64,000 nt of DNA from Variovorax beijingensis (GTDB lineage: Bacteria; Pseudomonadota; Gammaproteobacteria; Burkholderiales; Burkholderiaceae_C), in the NCBI RefSeq assembly GCF_003951285.1, contig NZ_RXFQ01000005.1, positions 8,001-72,000 of the forward strand, in the 5' to 3' direction. Below the pieces are notes generated by a model that was not told the origin of the DNA, did no database searches, and was given only the letters and a program-made list of their open reading frames with translations. Position 1 is the first letter of the stretch. Each line of letters begins with the position of its first letter. This document shows positions 18,226 to 26,915 of the stretch, piece by piece. The position numbers and the translations under genes are program-made.

Positions 18226-20688
18226 ATGAATAAACAAATTCTTCAAGAAATCAAGAAAGGGAATCTCACTCTGTTTCTTGGAGCTGGCGCTTCATACGGA
18301 TGCACAACCTCTGGAGGGGCTCCAGTGCCCGGGGCTATTGACCTTGCAAAGCTAATAGCCTCGGAAGCAGGAATGAAATACGAGGATGAATCACTAGACG
18401 TTGTTTACGAAGCTGGGCGTGAGCAGCTAGGAAAGCGGCTGGATCAGCTGCTAGAAAACTCGTTCAGACATGTTACGCCCTCCTCTCAATACAACACGAT
18501 TGCGAGCTACGTTTGGCGTCGAATTTATACGCTGAACATCGATGATGGACTGGACTTCGCCCTTGCGAAGCACAGCCAGCAGAAAGTAAATAAGCTGGCA
18601 TCCAAGGATCCCGTCATTGAGAAGGATGTATTTTTTCAGAAGCTAGAGTACATCAAGCTGAATGGAACCGCTGACAGGCTTCAGGATGGCATCATATTTT
18701 CACCATCCGAATACGCGCGCGGCACCAATGAACATCTTCCTTGGTACTCGCAATGTGGGTCTGATTTTGTGAGAACTCCGATGCTTTTTATTGGAACACA
18801 GCTTAATGAGCCGCTCTTGAAGTTTCACATCGAGCGATACCAGGCCCTTAACCATGGATCGCACGGCATTAGTTATGTGATCGCGAAGTCAGCGACGGAA
18901 ATTCAGATTAGGAGCTTAAAAAAATACAAGATCGAGTTTATTCAGGGAAAAATCGAAGACTTCGCCTCCTGGCTCCAAGAGGAATTGCCGTCACCCCCCA
19001 CAGTGAACGAGATTGCGCAAGAAAATATTCCTCAGTTGCGCGGCCTAATGGCGGCCAGCAAGCCCAGTGAATTCGCCAATCTATTTGAGCATGTTATTCC
19101 AGTGCGACGCGACACTTTGCCGGTGCCCTCTGTAACGGACGACAGCACAATCAAGGCGTTCTATAAAGGATTTAAGCCAAGCTGGGATGATATTGTTCGG
19201 GGAGTTCCTGCACAGCTCGAGGTTTTTGACTCTAGTATCTCGCTGTTGGAGAATCTACATGCGACGCAAACTACACGGCTGCTTCCGATTCTTGGCCCAG
19301 CGGGCTCAGGCAAAACGACCTTGCTAATGCAGCTATGCCTCCATTTTTCGGGGGATCCTGTGCGACAAGTTTTCTTCATAAATAGCGAACCCACGTCTCT
19401 GTTGGAGACTTTGATCGCAATTGAAGAAACTGCCAAGCATGCAAAAGAGGTTATCGTCGCAATCGACAATATTGAGTTTTCCACAGAACACTTGGCACAC
19501 GCTCTGAAGTCGTTGCGCTTGAAAAAGACCCTGGTAATCGGCGCGGAACGAGAAGGAACATGGAACCGGCGAGGCAAGCACACCTTGAAAGACCTGTACT
19601 TCGAGCCAGTTCTGGTAAGAGAATTCACGAGTGAGGACGCAAAGAAGATCTTGGCGCAACTGCAAAAATATGGATCGTGGACGCGCCTTGGAAAAATGAG
19701 TGAGAAGAACCGAATTAGAGAGCTCGTCGAAAAGTCGAAGAAGCAACTCCTTATTGCCTTGATGGAAGCTACGCTCGGTCGCGGGTTTCAGGAGATCATC
19801 GAAGGCGAATACGCAGCCATTTCTTCGCAAGAGGAGAAGCTCTTTTTGGTCACGATTGCACTTGCTACTGACCGAAGGTGTGACGCACCAGTGTCGCTGG
19901 TAGATCGTGCACTGGATAAGATGTCGATCTTAAGGAATGCCACTGCTTTTGCAGATGATCTGGCAGGCATAATTCATATGAATTACGGGAAGTTGTCGGC
20001 GCGACACCCGGTGTATGCAAAATATCTTATCGACCGCGTAATTGATCCTACACTTGCTGCGAAGGCAATCAATGGCTTGCTCCAAGCGTTTGCCGACTAT
20101 AAGGCGCCGGTCATTCAAAACATTCCCAAAAGCGAAGCGGTACTTTACAAGAGCCTGATAAATCACACGTTCTTGTACGAAACACTTAAGGGTCACGAAG
20201 ACCGCATAATTCAAACTTATCGCAAGCTAGAGAAAAAATTTGAGAGTGACGGCCTTTTCTGGTTGCAATACGGATTGGCCTTGCGAGATTTTCACGACCA
20301 CCCTGGGGCGCTGGAGAAGCTGAAAATTGCCTGTTCTGCGTACCCAATGCCGCACACCCTCCATGCGCTAGGGCAGCAGCTTTTGTTAACCGCAGCGCAT
20401 ACTGAAATGGCACAGATTGCCATCGGCCTTGCCGATGAGGCCAAACAAATCCTCGAAAAGCTTGACGACATTATCGAAAGTGATGATACCTACCCAGTAG
20501 TCACGCTTGCAGAGGGCTATACGGAGGTACTTCGTCGCCATGGCACGGCTGCGGAAGCCAGAAGCACTGCCAATCGCTACGCACTTCTGCTGGAAAATCG
20601 CTCAAAGCGGAACCCGGGGCACGATAGACTGAGGATGGCTTATGAGCGCTTGTTTAAGTTCGCGACGCTAGGCATATGGCAGAATTAG
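18226..20688 (+). CDS. SIR2-STAND-type antiviral NTPase (Avs5-like architecture)
   Basis: The 820-residue protein has three parts. An N-terminal SIR2-like domain carries LFLGAGASYG (residues 17-26), YTLNIDDGLDFA (101-112) and a KLNG at 144-147. A P-loop NTPase module has Walker A GPAGSGKTT (357-365) and a Walker B-like VIVAIDNIE (409-417). A long helical C-terminus (about 640-810) looks like TPR repeats. SIR2-STAND proteins are known antiphage sensors whose SIR2 domain depletes NAD+ once the sensor part binds a phage protein. Here the motif that is usually K-L/I-H-G in such SIR2 domains has Asn instead of His. The start has AAAGG seven bases upstream. Base composition is clearly poorer in GC than the surrounding genome, indicating horizontal transfer. 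Confidence 0.82.
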   Translation: MNKQILQEIKKGNLTLFLGAGASYGCTTSGGAPVPGAIDLAKLIASEAGMKYEDESLDVVYEAGREQLGKRLDQLLENSFRHVTPSSQYNTIASYVWRRIYTLNIDDGLDFALAKHSQQKVNKLASKDPVIEKDVFFQKLEYIKLNGTADRLQDGIIFSPSEYARGTNEHLPWYSQCGSDFVRTPMLFIGTQLNEPLLKFHIERYQALNHGSHGISYVIAKSATEIQIRSLKKYKIEFIQGKIEDFASWLQEELPSPPTVNEIAQENIPQLRGLMAASKPSEFANLFEHVIPVRRDTLPVPSVTDDSTIKAFYKGFKPSWDDIVRGVPAQLEVFDSSISLLENLHATQTTRLLPILGPAGSGKTTLLMQLCLHFSGDPVRQVFFINSEPTSLLETLIAIEETAKHAKEVIVAIDNIEFSTEHLAHALKSLRLKKTLVIGAEREGTWNRRGKHTLKDLYFEPVLVREFTSEDAKKILAQLQKYGSWTRLGKMSEKNRIRELVEKSKKQLLIALMEATLGRGFQEIIEGEYAAISSQEEKLFLVTIALATDRRCDAPVSLVDRALDKMSILRNATAFADDLAGIIHMNYGKLSARHPVYAKYLIDRVIDPTLAAKAINGLLQAFADYKAPVIQNIPKSEAVLYKSLINHTFLYETLKGHEDRIIQTYRKLEKKFESDGLFWLQYGLALRDFHDHPGALEKLKIACSAYPMPHTLHALGQQLLLTAAHTEMAQIAIGLADEAKQILEKLDDIIESDDTYPVVTLAEGYTEVLRRHGTAAEARSTANRYALLLENRSKRNPGHDRLRMAYERLFKFATLGIWQN

Positions 20689-21144
20689 CAGCGAGCCTAG
20701 CTGAGTATTGCGTTGCGGACGACCGTCGACTAAGCGAAATAGGCTACGGCTCGAGTTGAATAGAATCGCCGTGATCCGATGACAGCGACGGCTCTTCCGG
20801 CGGAGGCGCCATGTGCAGGCCCACCGGGCGGCTGCTTCCCGCCGGGCGGAAGTTTGATCTCGGAAGCCCCGTCGACCGCAGCGTCGACAAAATCGGCCTG
20901 AAGCGTCCTCATGTGATGCATCCAAGCCTTGCATTGAAATTTATCGGTACTTTTGTCGGTATCTTTTTTCTGTCAGACCAAAAAATCCAATATCCATGCG
21001 GATTTTTGACATAGCTGCGATTCCTGTCGAAGCACCACGCTGACGTCCAAATACGTCCATCAGTGCACTGCCGAACCGCAGATCTCCCCCCGAGTCGTCA
21101 GCGAATTGACCAGAGTCGCCCGCGACGATGCAACATCGTCCGGT
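20689..21144. other. Gene-poor edge between defence genes and secretion locus, with a repeat relic
   Basis: No supported gene. The segment from about 20,940 to 21,039 is homologous to 32,008-32,084. Read on the minus strand it gives WCFDRNRSYVKNPHGY, against WCFDRKRKSVKYPLGY at the end of the AraC-family gene, and shares a perfect 19-base stretch (21,021-21,039). A short minus-strand frame at 20,730-20,921 looks partly protein-like (MRTLQADFVDAAVDGASEI) but is unassigned. Confidence 0.4.
21021..21039 (+). repeat. Left copy of a 19-base direct repeat flanking the type I secretion locus
   Basis: TTCCTGTCGAAGCACCACG occurs here and again at 32,066-32,084 in the same orientation. The bases before it are also related (a T-rich run, an imperfect AATATCC/GGATTTT hairpin and TGCG), so the homologous segment is about 80 bases. 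It could be an attachment-site scar or an interspersed repeat. Confidence 0.7.
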
Positions 21145-21552
21145 TCATTTGGGGGGCACGTGTGGGGAGCAGCGAAATGAAGGGCGTGGGGCACAGGCGC
21201 CGCGCGCCCGAGCAGTGAGGCGCGACTTGAGCCGCACAACCAGGTGCAGGTCGTCCACCAGATGGATATCGCCGCCGCGGTTGGTGAGCTGCAGCTTCAC
21301 GGCCAGCAGGCCCTGCAGCTTGGCGCGGTGCCATTCGGCAGCGTCGGCGATCTGGGCGCGCGTCATGGCCGGGATGCCGATGCCGTGCTCCAGCTCGGCG
21401 GCGCGCAGGCAGGCCACGACGCGGTCGACGCTTTTCAGCGTGCCCTCGATCACCTCCAGGCAACGCTCGGCCAGCCGCGTCGGCTCGTCGGCGGAGTTGC
21501 CGTACACGAAGGCCTCGTAGGGACGGGGCGCGCGCGTGGAGTCGCCAGGCAT
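21145..21552 (-). CDS. Hypothetical protein, last gene of the type I secretion locus
   Basis: The frame is open from 21732, but the part with natural codon use starts at the ATG at 21552, giving 135 residues. The region from residue 10 to 110 is amphipathic helical (ERCLEVIEGTLKSVDRVVAC, ADAAEWHRAKLQGLLAV). The tail (RLTARARGACAPRPSF onward) is low complexity and may not be conserved. No family was recognised. It follows the BamE-like gene by about 38 bases on the same strand, so it is probably cotranscribed with the secretion genes. No clear ribosome site was seen, so the exact start is uncertain. Confidence 0.45.
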   Translation of the reverse strand: MPGDSTRAPRPYEAFVYGNSADEPTRLAERCLEVIEGTLKSVDRVVACLRAAELEHGIGIPAMTRAQIADAAEWHRAKLQGLLAVKLQLTNRGGDIHLVDDLHLVVRLKSRLTARARGACAPRPSFRCSPHVPPK

Positions 21553-21590
21553 GGGCTGCCGGCCGGTGTTACTGCGACTGCCGACGGCGC

Positions 21591-22034
21591 TCAGCGCGGC
21601 AGCAGATCCAGGCATTGGCGGCGGCGCCACACGGCGCTGCGCACGGCCTGGCTGTCGTCGAACACGACCTTGTACTGGCACACGAGGTAGTTGGCCGACT
21701 GGGGCATCTGGAACTTGAAGTGGTAGTCCCACTCGGTGCCGAGCGCGCCGCGCTGCTGCTTCAGCGCCTGCCCGAGAACGGCGAGCACCTGGGCCTGGGT
21801 GATGCCGGGCTTGATCTCGCGAAAGCGCTCGGGCCGCGACACCACGCCGTCGCGCAGGAAGGGCTCCTTGAAGTCGGGGCGGCGCGCCTCGACGTCGCGG
21901 TAGTCCAGCTTGTCGGGGTTGCTCACGGGGTCCACGGGGTTGTCGCGGGCCACCGCAGGGGCGGCGGCGCCGAGCAGCGCGGCGGCGAGCACGAAGGCGG
22001 CAGCGGCGGGTGATGCGTGCGGGGTCTTTTTCAT
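21591..22034 (-). CDS. BamE/SmpA-like secreted protein in type I secretion operon
   Basis: The 147-residue protein starts with a signal peptide (MKKTPH, a hydrophobic stretch, AxA-like end at APAVARDN) without a lipobox cysteine, so it is likely periplasmic. The mature part contains FREIKPGITQAQVLAVLGQ and GTEWDYHFKF, then LVCQYKVVFDD. This is the core pattern of the SmpA/BamE fold. Genuine BamE is a lipoprotein of the outer-membrane assembly complex; this one is a paralogue lying directly downstream of the HlyD-like adaptor. A helper role in assembling the adhesin or the TolC-like channel is inferred. Confidence 0.7.
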   Translation of the reverse strand: MKKTPHASPAAAAFVLAAALLGAAAPAVARDNPVDPVSNPDKLDYRDVEARRPDFKEPFLRDGVVSRPERFREIKPGITQAQVLAVLGQALKQQRGALGTEWDYHFKFQMPQSANYLVCQYKVVFDDSQAVRSAVWRRRQCLDLLPR

Positions 22035-22089
22035 GGCTAGCGTCCTCTTGGGTCAGATGGGTTTCTTGGGAGAGATGAGCGTGCGCGGG

Positions 22090-23337
22090 TCAGCGCTCGC
22101 GCATGGCTTCGCGCGCCTTGTTCAGCGGCTTGGTCAGGTAGTCCCACACGGTCTTGCGGCCGGTGCGGATGTCGGCGGTGGTCACCATGCCGGGCACGAT
22201 GGGCATGCGGCGGCCGGCCTTGTCGGTGAGTGCGTCGGAGTCGGTGCGCACGAGCACGGGGTAGTACACGATCTCGGGTTTCACCTCGTCGCGCTGGGTG
22301 TCGGGCGCGATGGTCACCACGCGGCCCTTGAGGCCGCCGTACACGGCGTAGTCGTAGGCGGTGATCTTGATCTGCGCCTCCTGCCCGGGCCGCATGAAGG
22401 CGATGTCGCGCGGCGAGATGCGCGCCTCGACCAGCAACTGGTCGTCCAGCGGCACCAAGGTCAGGAGCGACCCGTTGGGCGGCACGACGCCGCCGATGGT
22501 GGTGACCTGCAAGCTCTTGACGATGCCGCGAACGGGCGAGTTCAGCGTGAGCCGCTCGAGCGAGTCGGCGCGCCCGCGCACCACGGACGACAAAGACTTC
22601 ACCTCGGCATCGGCCTTGGCCAGCTCTTCGCGGCTGCGCACCATGTAATTGGCGCGCGCCTCGGCGATCTTCAGCTCCAGGTCGGCGGCCTGGCGTTGCA
22701 GGCGGATGAGCTCGACGTTGCTGGCCGCGCCGCTCACCTGCAGCGAGCGCGTGATGTCGAGTTCCTTGCGCACGAGCGCAAGCGCCTGGCCCAGGCCGGA
22801 CACGGTATCGCGCAGGCTGCCCTGGCGCGAGCGGAAGAGCGCGCTTTCGGAATCGACCAGTTGCGCGTAGGCCTTCAGCTCGGCGGGGAACTGCAGGCTG
22901 CCCTGCCCTTGCACCTCGGCGCGCAGGCGCACGCTGCTGGCCAGCGCGGCGCGGTAGCGCGCGGCGGTTTCTTCCACGTTCGATTCGCCGCGCGTGGGGT
23001 CGAGTTGCGCGAGCACCTGGCCCTTCTCGACGATCTGGCCTTCTTGCACGCGCAGCTCGGCCAGGATGCCGCCTTCGAGCGACTGGATGCGCTGCTCGCG
23101 CGAGCTGGGAATCACCTTGCCCATGCCGCTGGACACCTCGTCGATCTCGAAGCACCAGGCCCACACGAAGAACGCGAGCAGAAAGAGCGCGACGAACCAC
23201 ACGACGCGCGCGGAGCCGCTGGCGCGGGCTTCGTCGAAGTCGTCGGCGCCGCCGGGGCCCCACACGGTGGCGGTGGATGCGGCCGGTGCCCGCGTCTGCG
23301 CCTGTACTTGCGCCTTGGTCAATGTCACGGCGTTCAT
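22090..23337 (-). CDS. HlyD/LapC-type periplasmic adaptor of type I secretion
   Basis: The 415-residue membrane-fusion protein has one N-terminal membrane helix (VVWFVALFLLAFFVWAWCF, about residues 45-63) and a first barrel-lipoyl half (GGILAELRVQEGQIVEKGQV). A long coiled-coil hairpin is followed by the second lipoyl half (SPVRGIVKSLQVTTIGGVVP) and the HlyD-family end motif (VPGMVTTADIRTGRKTVWDYL). It should bridge the inner-membrane ABC transporter and the TolC-like channel. The frame is open far upstream, but the ATG at 23337 overlaps the ABC transporter stop by four bases (ATGA) and begins MNAVTLTK, so it is chosen. Confidence 0.93.
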   Translation of the reverse strand: MNAVTLTKAQVQAQTRAPAASTATVWGPGGADDFDEARASGSARVVWFVALFLLAFFVWAWCFEIDEVSSGMGKVIPSSREQRIQSLEGGILAELRVQEGQIVEKGQVLAQLDPTRGESNVEETAARYRAALASSVRLRAEVQGQGSLQFPAELKAYAQLVDSESALFRSRQGSLRDTVSGLGQALALVRKELDITRSLQVSGAASNVELIRLQRQAADLELKIAEARANYMVRSREELAKADAEVKSLSSVVRGRADSLERLTLNSPVRGIVKSLQVTTIGGVVPPNGSLLTLVPLDDQLLVEARISPRDIAFMRPGQEAQIKITAYDYAVYGGLKGRVVTIAPDTQRDEVKPEIVYYPVLVRTDSDALTDKAGRRMPIVPGMVTTADIRTGRKTVWDYLTKPLNKAREAMRER

Positions 23338-25526
23338 GCCTGCCCCTCCTTGCCACCGCCTGCGGAGGCCATCGCCTCGCGCGATGCGACCGCGCCCTGG
23401 CGCAGCCGCGCCATGACCTGGTCGCGCGGCCCGTCGAGCACGACGGTGCCGCCGTCCACCACGAGGATGCGGTCCACCGCCTCGAGCACGGCCGGGCGGT
23501 GCGTGGCCAGCACCAGCGTGCGGCCGGCGGCCAGCGCGCGCAGCTGTTCGATCACTTCGCGCTCGGCCACTTCGTCGAGCGAGGCGGTCGGCTCGTCGAG
23601 CAGCAGCACGCCGGGGCGGCGCAGCATCAGCCGCGCGAGCAGCAGGCTCTGGCGCTGTCCGCCCGAAAGGCCGCGCCCGCCTTCCAGCAACGGATGGTCC
23701 AGCCCGGTGGGCAGGCGGCGCACGAAAGCCCAGGCGCCGGTGGCCTGCAGGACCGCCACCAGTTCGGCGTCGGTGGCGTGGGGCGTGCCCATCTGCAGGT
23801 TCTCGCGCAGGGTGCCGTGGAACAGGCGCGCGTCTTGTGCGAGCAGCCCGACGTCGCGGCGCACGTCGGCGGGGTCGATGTGGGCCATCGACACGCCGTC
23901 GAGCAGCACGCTGCCCGCGCGCGGCTCCATCAGGCCCGACAGCGCCTGCAGCAGCGTCGACTTGCCCGCGCCGTTGCGCCCGAGCACGGCGATGCGTTCG
24001 CCGGCGCCGATGTGCAGCGCCTTCACGTGCAGTGCGGTGGTCTGGCCGTCGTGGCTGAAGACGGCGTCGCGCAGCGTGTAGTCGCCCTGCACGGCAGGCC
24101 GATGCACGCGCGTCTCGTGGGGCGGGTGGTCGACCGGGAGCTTCATGAGCTGGTCGAGGGCTTCGCCGGCCACCTTGGCCTGCTGCCAGCGGTTGAGCAC
24201 CTGCGTCACGCCGGCCAGCGGCGCGAGCATGCGGGTCGACAGGATCGATGCGGCCACGAGCACGCCGGTGCTCATGTGGCCGTCCATCACGAGCGGCGCG
24301 CCGAAGAACACGACGAAGGCGAAGGCGGCGCCCTGCACGGTCTGCGTCCAGTTGCTCAGGGTGTTGAGCAGCGCGCGCAGTTGCAGGCCCGAGTCGGCGT
24401 TGACCGCGTTGTAGTGGTTCCACTGGTTCTGGAAGCGCGGCTCGGCCTGCAGCCCCTTGATGTCGTCGATGCCCTGCACCGCCTCGACCAGCATGGCGTT
24501 GCGCAGCGACGATTCGCGCATGCCCGCCTGGGCCAGCGCGCGCAGGCGCGGCTGCGCCAGCAGGCTGGGCACGAGCAGCAGCACGCACGCGGCCAGCGGC
24601 ACCAGCACGAGCCAGCCGGCAATGAACCAGAAGAGCACGCAGAACACGAAGAAGAACGGCAGGTCGGCCACGGCCGCCACGGTGGTCGAGGTGAGCATTT
24701 CGCGCACGGGCTCCAGCTCGCGCAGCTGCGAGATGAAGGTACCGGTGGCGCGCGGGCGAGCCGAGCCGCGCACGCGCAGCGCGTGGCCGAACACGCGGTC
24801 CGAAATGCGCAGGTCGGCACGCTTGCCCACCACGTCGGTGATGCGCATGCGCGCGCCGCGCATGACCCAGCTGAACGCGATCGACAGCAGCACGCCGCCG
24901 AACAGCACATGCAGCGTGGGCAGCGACTGCGCGGGCACGACGCGGTCGTACACCTGCATCGAGAACAGCGTGCCGGCCAGCGCCATGAGGTTGTAGGCCA
25001 GCGACGCGACGAGGATGTGCGCGTAGGGCCGCCAGTCGGCCAGCACGATCTGGCGCAGCCAGTGCGGCTCCACCGGGCGGATGTAGGCGTCGACGCGCGA
25101 GTCGGGCGCCGATTGCGCGGGCCGCAGCACAGCCATGGCTTCGAGCGCGGGTTGCAGCTCGTCCACGGTGCAGACGGTTTCCGCGCCCTGGTCGCCACCC
25201 AGCATCACGCGCAGGCCCTGCTCGGAAATGGCGGTGACCACGGCGACCTGCCCGCCGCGCAGCTGCAGCACCACGGGCAGGCGCCAGGGGCTCAGGGTGT
25301 CCAGGCGCGGCGCGACCTGGCGCACGGTGAGCCCGGCCTGGCGGGCCATCTGGCGCACGCGCTCGCCGATGTCTTCGTGGTCGCTCCATGCGGCGGCGCC
25401 GCGGATGCGCTCGCGCGAGGTGTCGAGGTGGTAGTGGGCGGCCACGGCGAGCACGGCATCGACCCAGCCGGCGAGCAGCTCGGGGCCGCGCGCGGCGGAC
25501 AGTTCGGGCACGGTGGTCGCAGTCAT
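23334..25526 (-). CDS. Type I secretion ABC transporter (LapB-like, permease/ATPase)
   Basis: The 730-residue protein has the type I secretion layout. An N-terminal C39-peptidase-like domain lacks an obvious catalytic Cys and probably serves as a substrate-docking domain. A six-helix transmembrane domain follows (for example ILVASLAYNLMALAGTLFSM and FFFVFCVLFWFIAGWLVLV). The C-terminal ATPase has Walker A GRNGAGKST, signature LSGGQRQSLL and Walker B VLLLDEPTASLDE. It would power export of the adhesin encoded upstream in one step across both membranes. The start at 25526 (MTATTVPEL) overlaps the TolC-like stop by four bases. The genes are therefore in a tightly coupled operon. Confidence 0.95.
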   Translation of the reverse strand: MTATTVPELSAARGPELLAGWVDAVLAVAAHYHLDTSRERIRGAAAWSDHEDIGERVRQMARQAGLTVRQVAPRLDTLSPWRLPVVLQLRGGQVAVVTAISEQGLRVMLGGDQGAETVCTVDELQPALEAMAVLRPAQSAPDSRVDAYIRPVEPHWLRQIVLADWRPYAHILVASLAYNLMALAGTLFSMQVYDRVVPAQSLPTLHVLFGGVLLSIAFSWVMRGARMRITDVVGKRADLRISDRVFGHALRVRGSARPRATGTFISQLRELEPVREMLTSTTVAAVADLPFFFVFCVLFWFIAGWLVLVPLAACVLLLVPSLLAQPRLRALAQAGMRESSLRNAMLVEAVQGIDDIKGLQAEPRFQNQWNHYNAVNADSGLQLRALLNTLSNWTQTVQGAAFAFVVFFGAPLVMDGHMSTGVLVAASILSTRMLAPLAGVTQVLNRWQQAKVAGEALDQLMKLPVDHPPHETRVHRPAVQGDYTLRDAVFSHDGQTTALHVKALHIGAGERIAVLGRNGAGKSTLLQALSGLMEPRAGSVLLDGVSMAHIDPADVRRDVGLLAQDARLFHGTLRENLQMGTPHATDAELVAVLQATGAWAFVRRLPTGLDHPLLEGGRGLSGGQRQSLLLARLMLRRPGVLLLDEPTASLDEVAEREVIEQLRALAAGRTLVLATHRPAVLEAVDRILVVDGGTVVLDGPRDQVMARLRQGAVASREAMASAGGGKEGQA

Positions 25527-26857
25527 GGCTGGCCTCCGGCGACGAGCTCGCCCGCATCGACCAGCCCGAAGGCCTCGCGCAGGCGGCCCGACTGGTACAG
25601 GCACTCGACCGCGAGCCGCTGCACTTCGTGCGCGCTCTCGGCCTGCTCGAAGCGCGCGCCGTGGAACTCCTGCTCGGCATTGAGCAGGTCGAGCAGCGAG
25701 CGCGTGCCCAGCTGCAGGTACTGCTGCCGGTACAGGTCGCGCGTGCGCTGGGTGCTGTGAACGCGCGCGGCGAGCACGGGCAGGCGCTGCGCGTGGCCTT
25801 GCGATTGCACGCGCGCGTCTTCGAGCCGCTGGCGCACGCTGAGTTCTGCATAGCCCAGCGCGGCCTCTGCCGCTTCGACCGCGTGCGCGGCGGCGCGCTG
25901 GCGGGCCTGGCTGCGCCCACCTTCGTACAGCGGCGCGGTGAAGTTGACGGTGAACGTGCTTTCGTTGGCTGACTGGCCGGCGGCCCGCGCGCCCGATTCG
26001 AGCCCCCGGTTGATGGCGGCGTTGAGCGACAGCGTGGGCAGCAGTTGCGCATCGGCGCCGCGCAGTGCGGCCTGCGCCATGTCACGCTCGGCCTGCGCCA
26101 TCTGCACGGCCGGCACGAGCAAGGCCGTCTGCGGCTGCGCGGCGCAGGCGCTCGCGAGCGGCACGGGCGCTTCGCCCGCGATGTCGGCCGGTGTGCGGCC
26201 CTGGGTCAGGTGCATGAGGTTGAGGCGCCAGCGCTCGGCCTGTGACGCGGTGTTGAGTTGCTGGGCGCGCGCGGCTTCCAGGCGCGACTGCGCCTGCGCC
26301 ACGTCGGACTGGCTGGTGGCGCCCTTGGCCTGGCGCTCGCCCACGAGACCGGCCAGCGACTGCACGCCCTTCACCTGGGCCTGCGCGATCTCGCCGAGCG
26401 CCTGCTGGCGATGCACTTCGATCCATGCCTGCGCGGTGTCGCGCACCACGTCGTCGACCGCCACGAGCAGCTTGGCGCGCGCGGCCGTGGCCGAGGCCTC
26501 GGCCTCGCTCACGGCGCTCGACACCTTGCCGAAGTCGTACAGCAGCTGGGTCACCGACAGCGAGGCCTGGTGCACCTGGCGGCGACCGTCGGCCTGGAGC
26601 TGGCGGTTGCCCGTGCGCGCGCTGAGGCCCGCGCTGACCTGCGGGTAGTAGCCCGAGCGCGCGGCTGCTATGCCCTCGCCCGCCTGCAGCGCCTGGCCGA
26701 CGGCGTTGCGCACGGTCGGGTGCGAGGTGGCGGCCAGGCGCACGGCCTCGGCCATGCCCAGCGGGGTGGGAGCGCTCGCCTGTGCGAGTGCAGCCGTTCC
26801 GGCGAGCATGAAGAACAGGCCCGCGGCAGCGGACGGAAGATGAGGAGAAAAAAGCAT
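25523..26857 (-). CDS. TolC-family outer membrane channel for type I secretion
   Basis: The 444-residue protein carries a signal peptide (MLFSPHLPSAAAG then a hydrophobic stretch, ending near ALAQAS) and the duplicated TolC outer-membrane-efflux pattern. This includes GMAEAVRLAATSHPTVRNAV, repeated long coiled-coil helices and a late RDLYRQQYLQLGTRSLLDLL. It forms the trimeric channel-tunnel that pairs with the ABC transporter and adaptor encoded next. The start at 26857 is the first ATG giving a clean signal peptide; the in-frame upstream stretch is arginine-rich antisense to the adhesin end. A strong hairpin separates it from the adhesin gene. Confidence 0.93.
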   Translation of the reverse strand: MLFSPHLPSAAAGLFFMLAGTAALAQASAPTPLGMAEAVRLAATSHPTVRNAVGQALQAGEGIAAARSGYYPQVSAGLSARTGNRQLQADGRRQVHQASLSVTQLLYDFGKVSSAVSEAEASATAARAKLLVAVDDVVRDTAQAWIEVHRQQALGEIAQAQVKGVQSLAGLVGERQAKGATSQSDVAQAQSRLEAARAQQLNTASQAERWRLNLMHLTQGRTPADIAGEAPVPLASACAAQPQTALLVPAVQMAQAERDMAQAALRGADAQLLPTLSLNAAINRGLESGARAAGQSANESTFTVNFTAPLYEGGRSQARQRAAAHAVEAAEAALGYAELSVRQRLEDARVQSQGHAQRLPVLAARVHSTQRTRDLYRQQYLQLGTRSLLDLLNAEQEFHGARFEQAESAHEVQRLAVECLYQSGRLREAFGLVDAGELVAGGQP

Positions 26858-26878
26858 GCGTGAAGACGTACGAACAAG

Positions 26879-26906
26879 GTGCCGACGCCGCAAGCGGCGC
26901 CGGCAC
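26879..26906 (-). promoter_or_regulatory. Strong hairpin between adhesin and tolC-like genes
   Basis: On the minus strand GTGCCGGCGCCGC pairs with GCGGCGTCGGCAC around a 2-base loop: a 13-base stem with one mismatch. Only a weak T-rich tract (CTTGTTC) follows. It lies in the 58-base gap between the adhesin stop and the TolC-like start, so it could partly terminate transcription or protect the adhesin mRNA end, lowering expression of the secretion genes relative to the adhesin. Confidence 0.5.
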
Positions 26907-26915
26907 GCCGGTCGG

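Noticed and set aside
22090..26085. Apparent 1331-codon minus-strand frame covering tolC, the ABC transporter and hlyD
   Set aside because: Only its last third is the real HlyD-like protein; the rest is an out-of-frame reading of the ABC and TolC genes, which have clear motifs in other frames.
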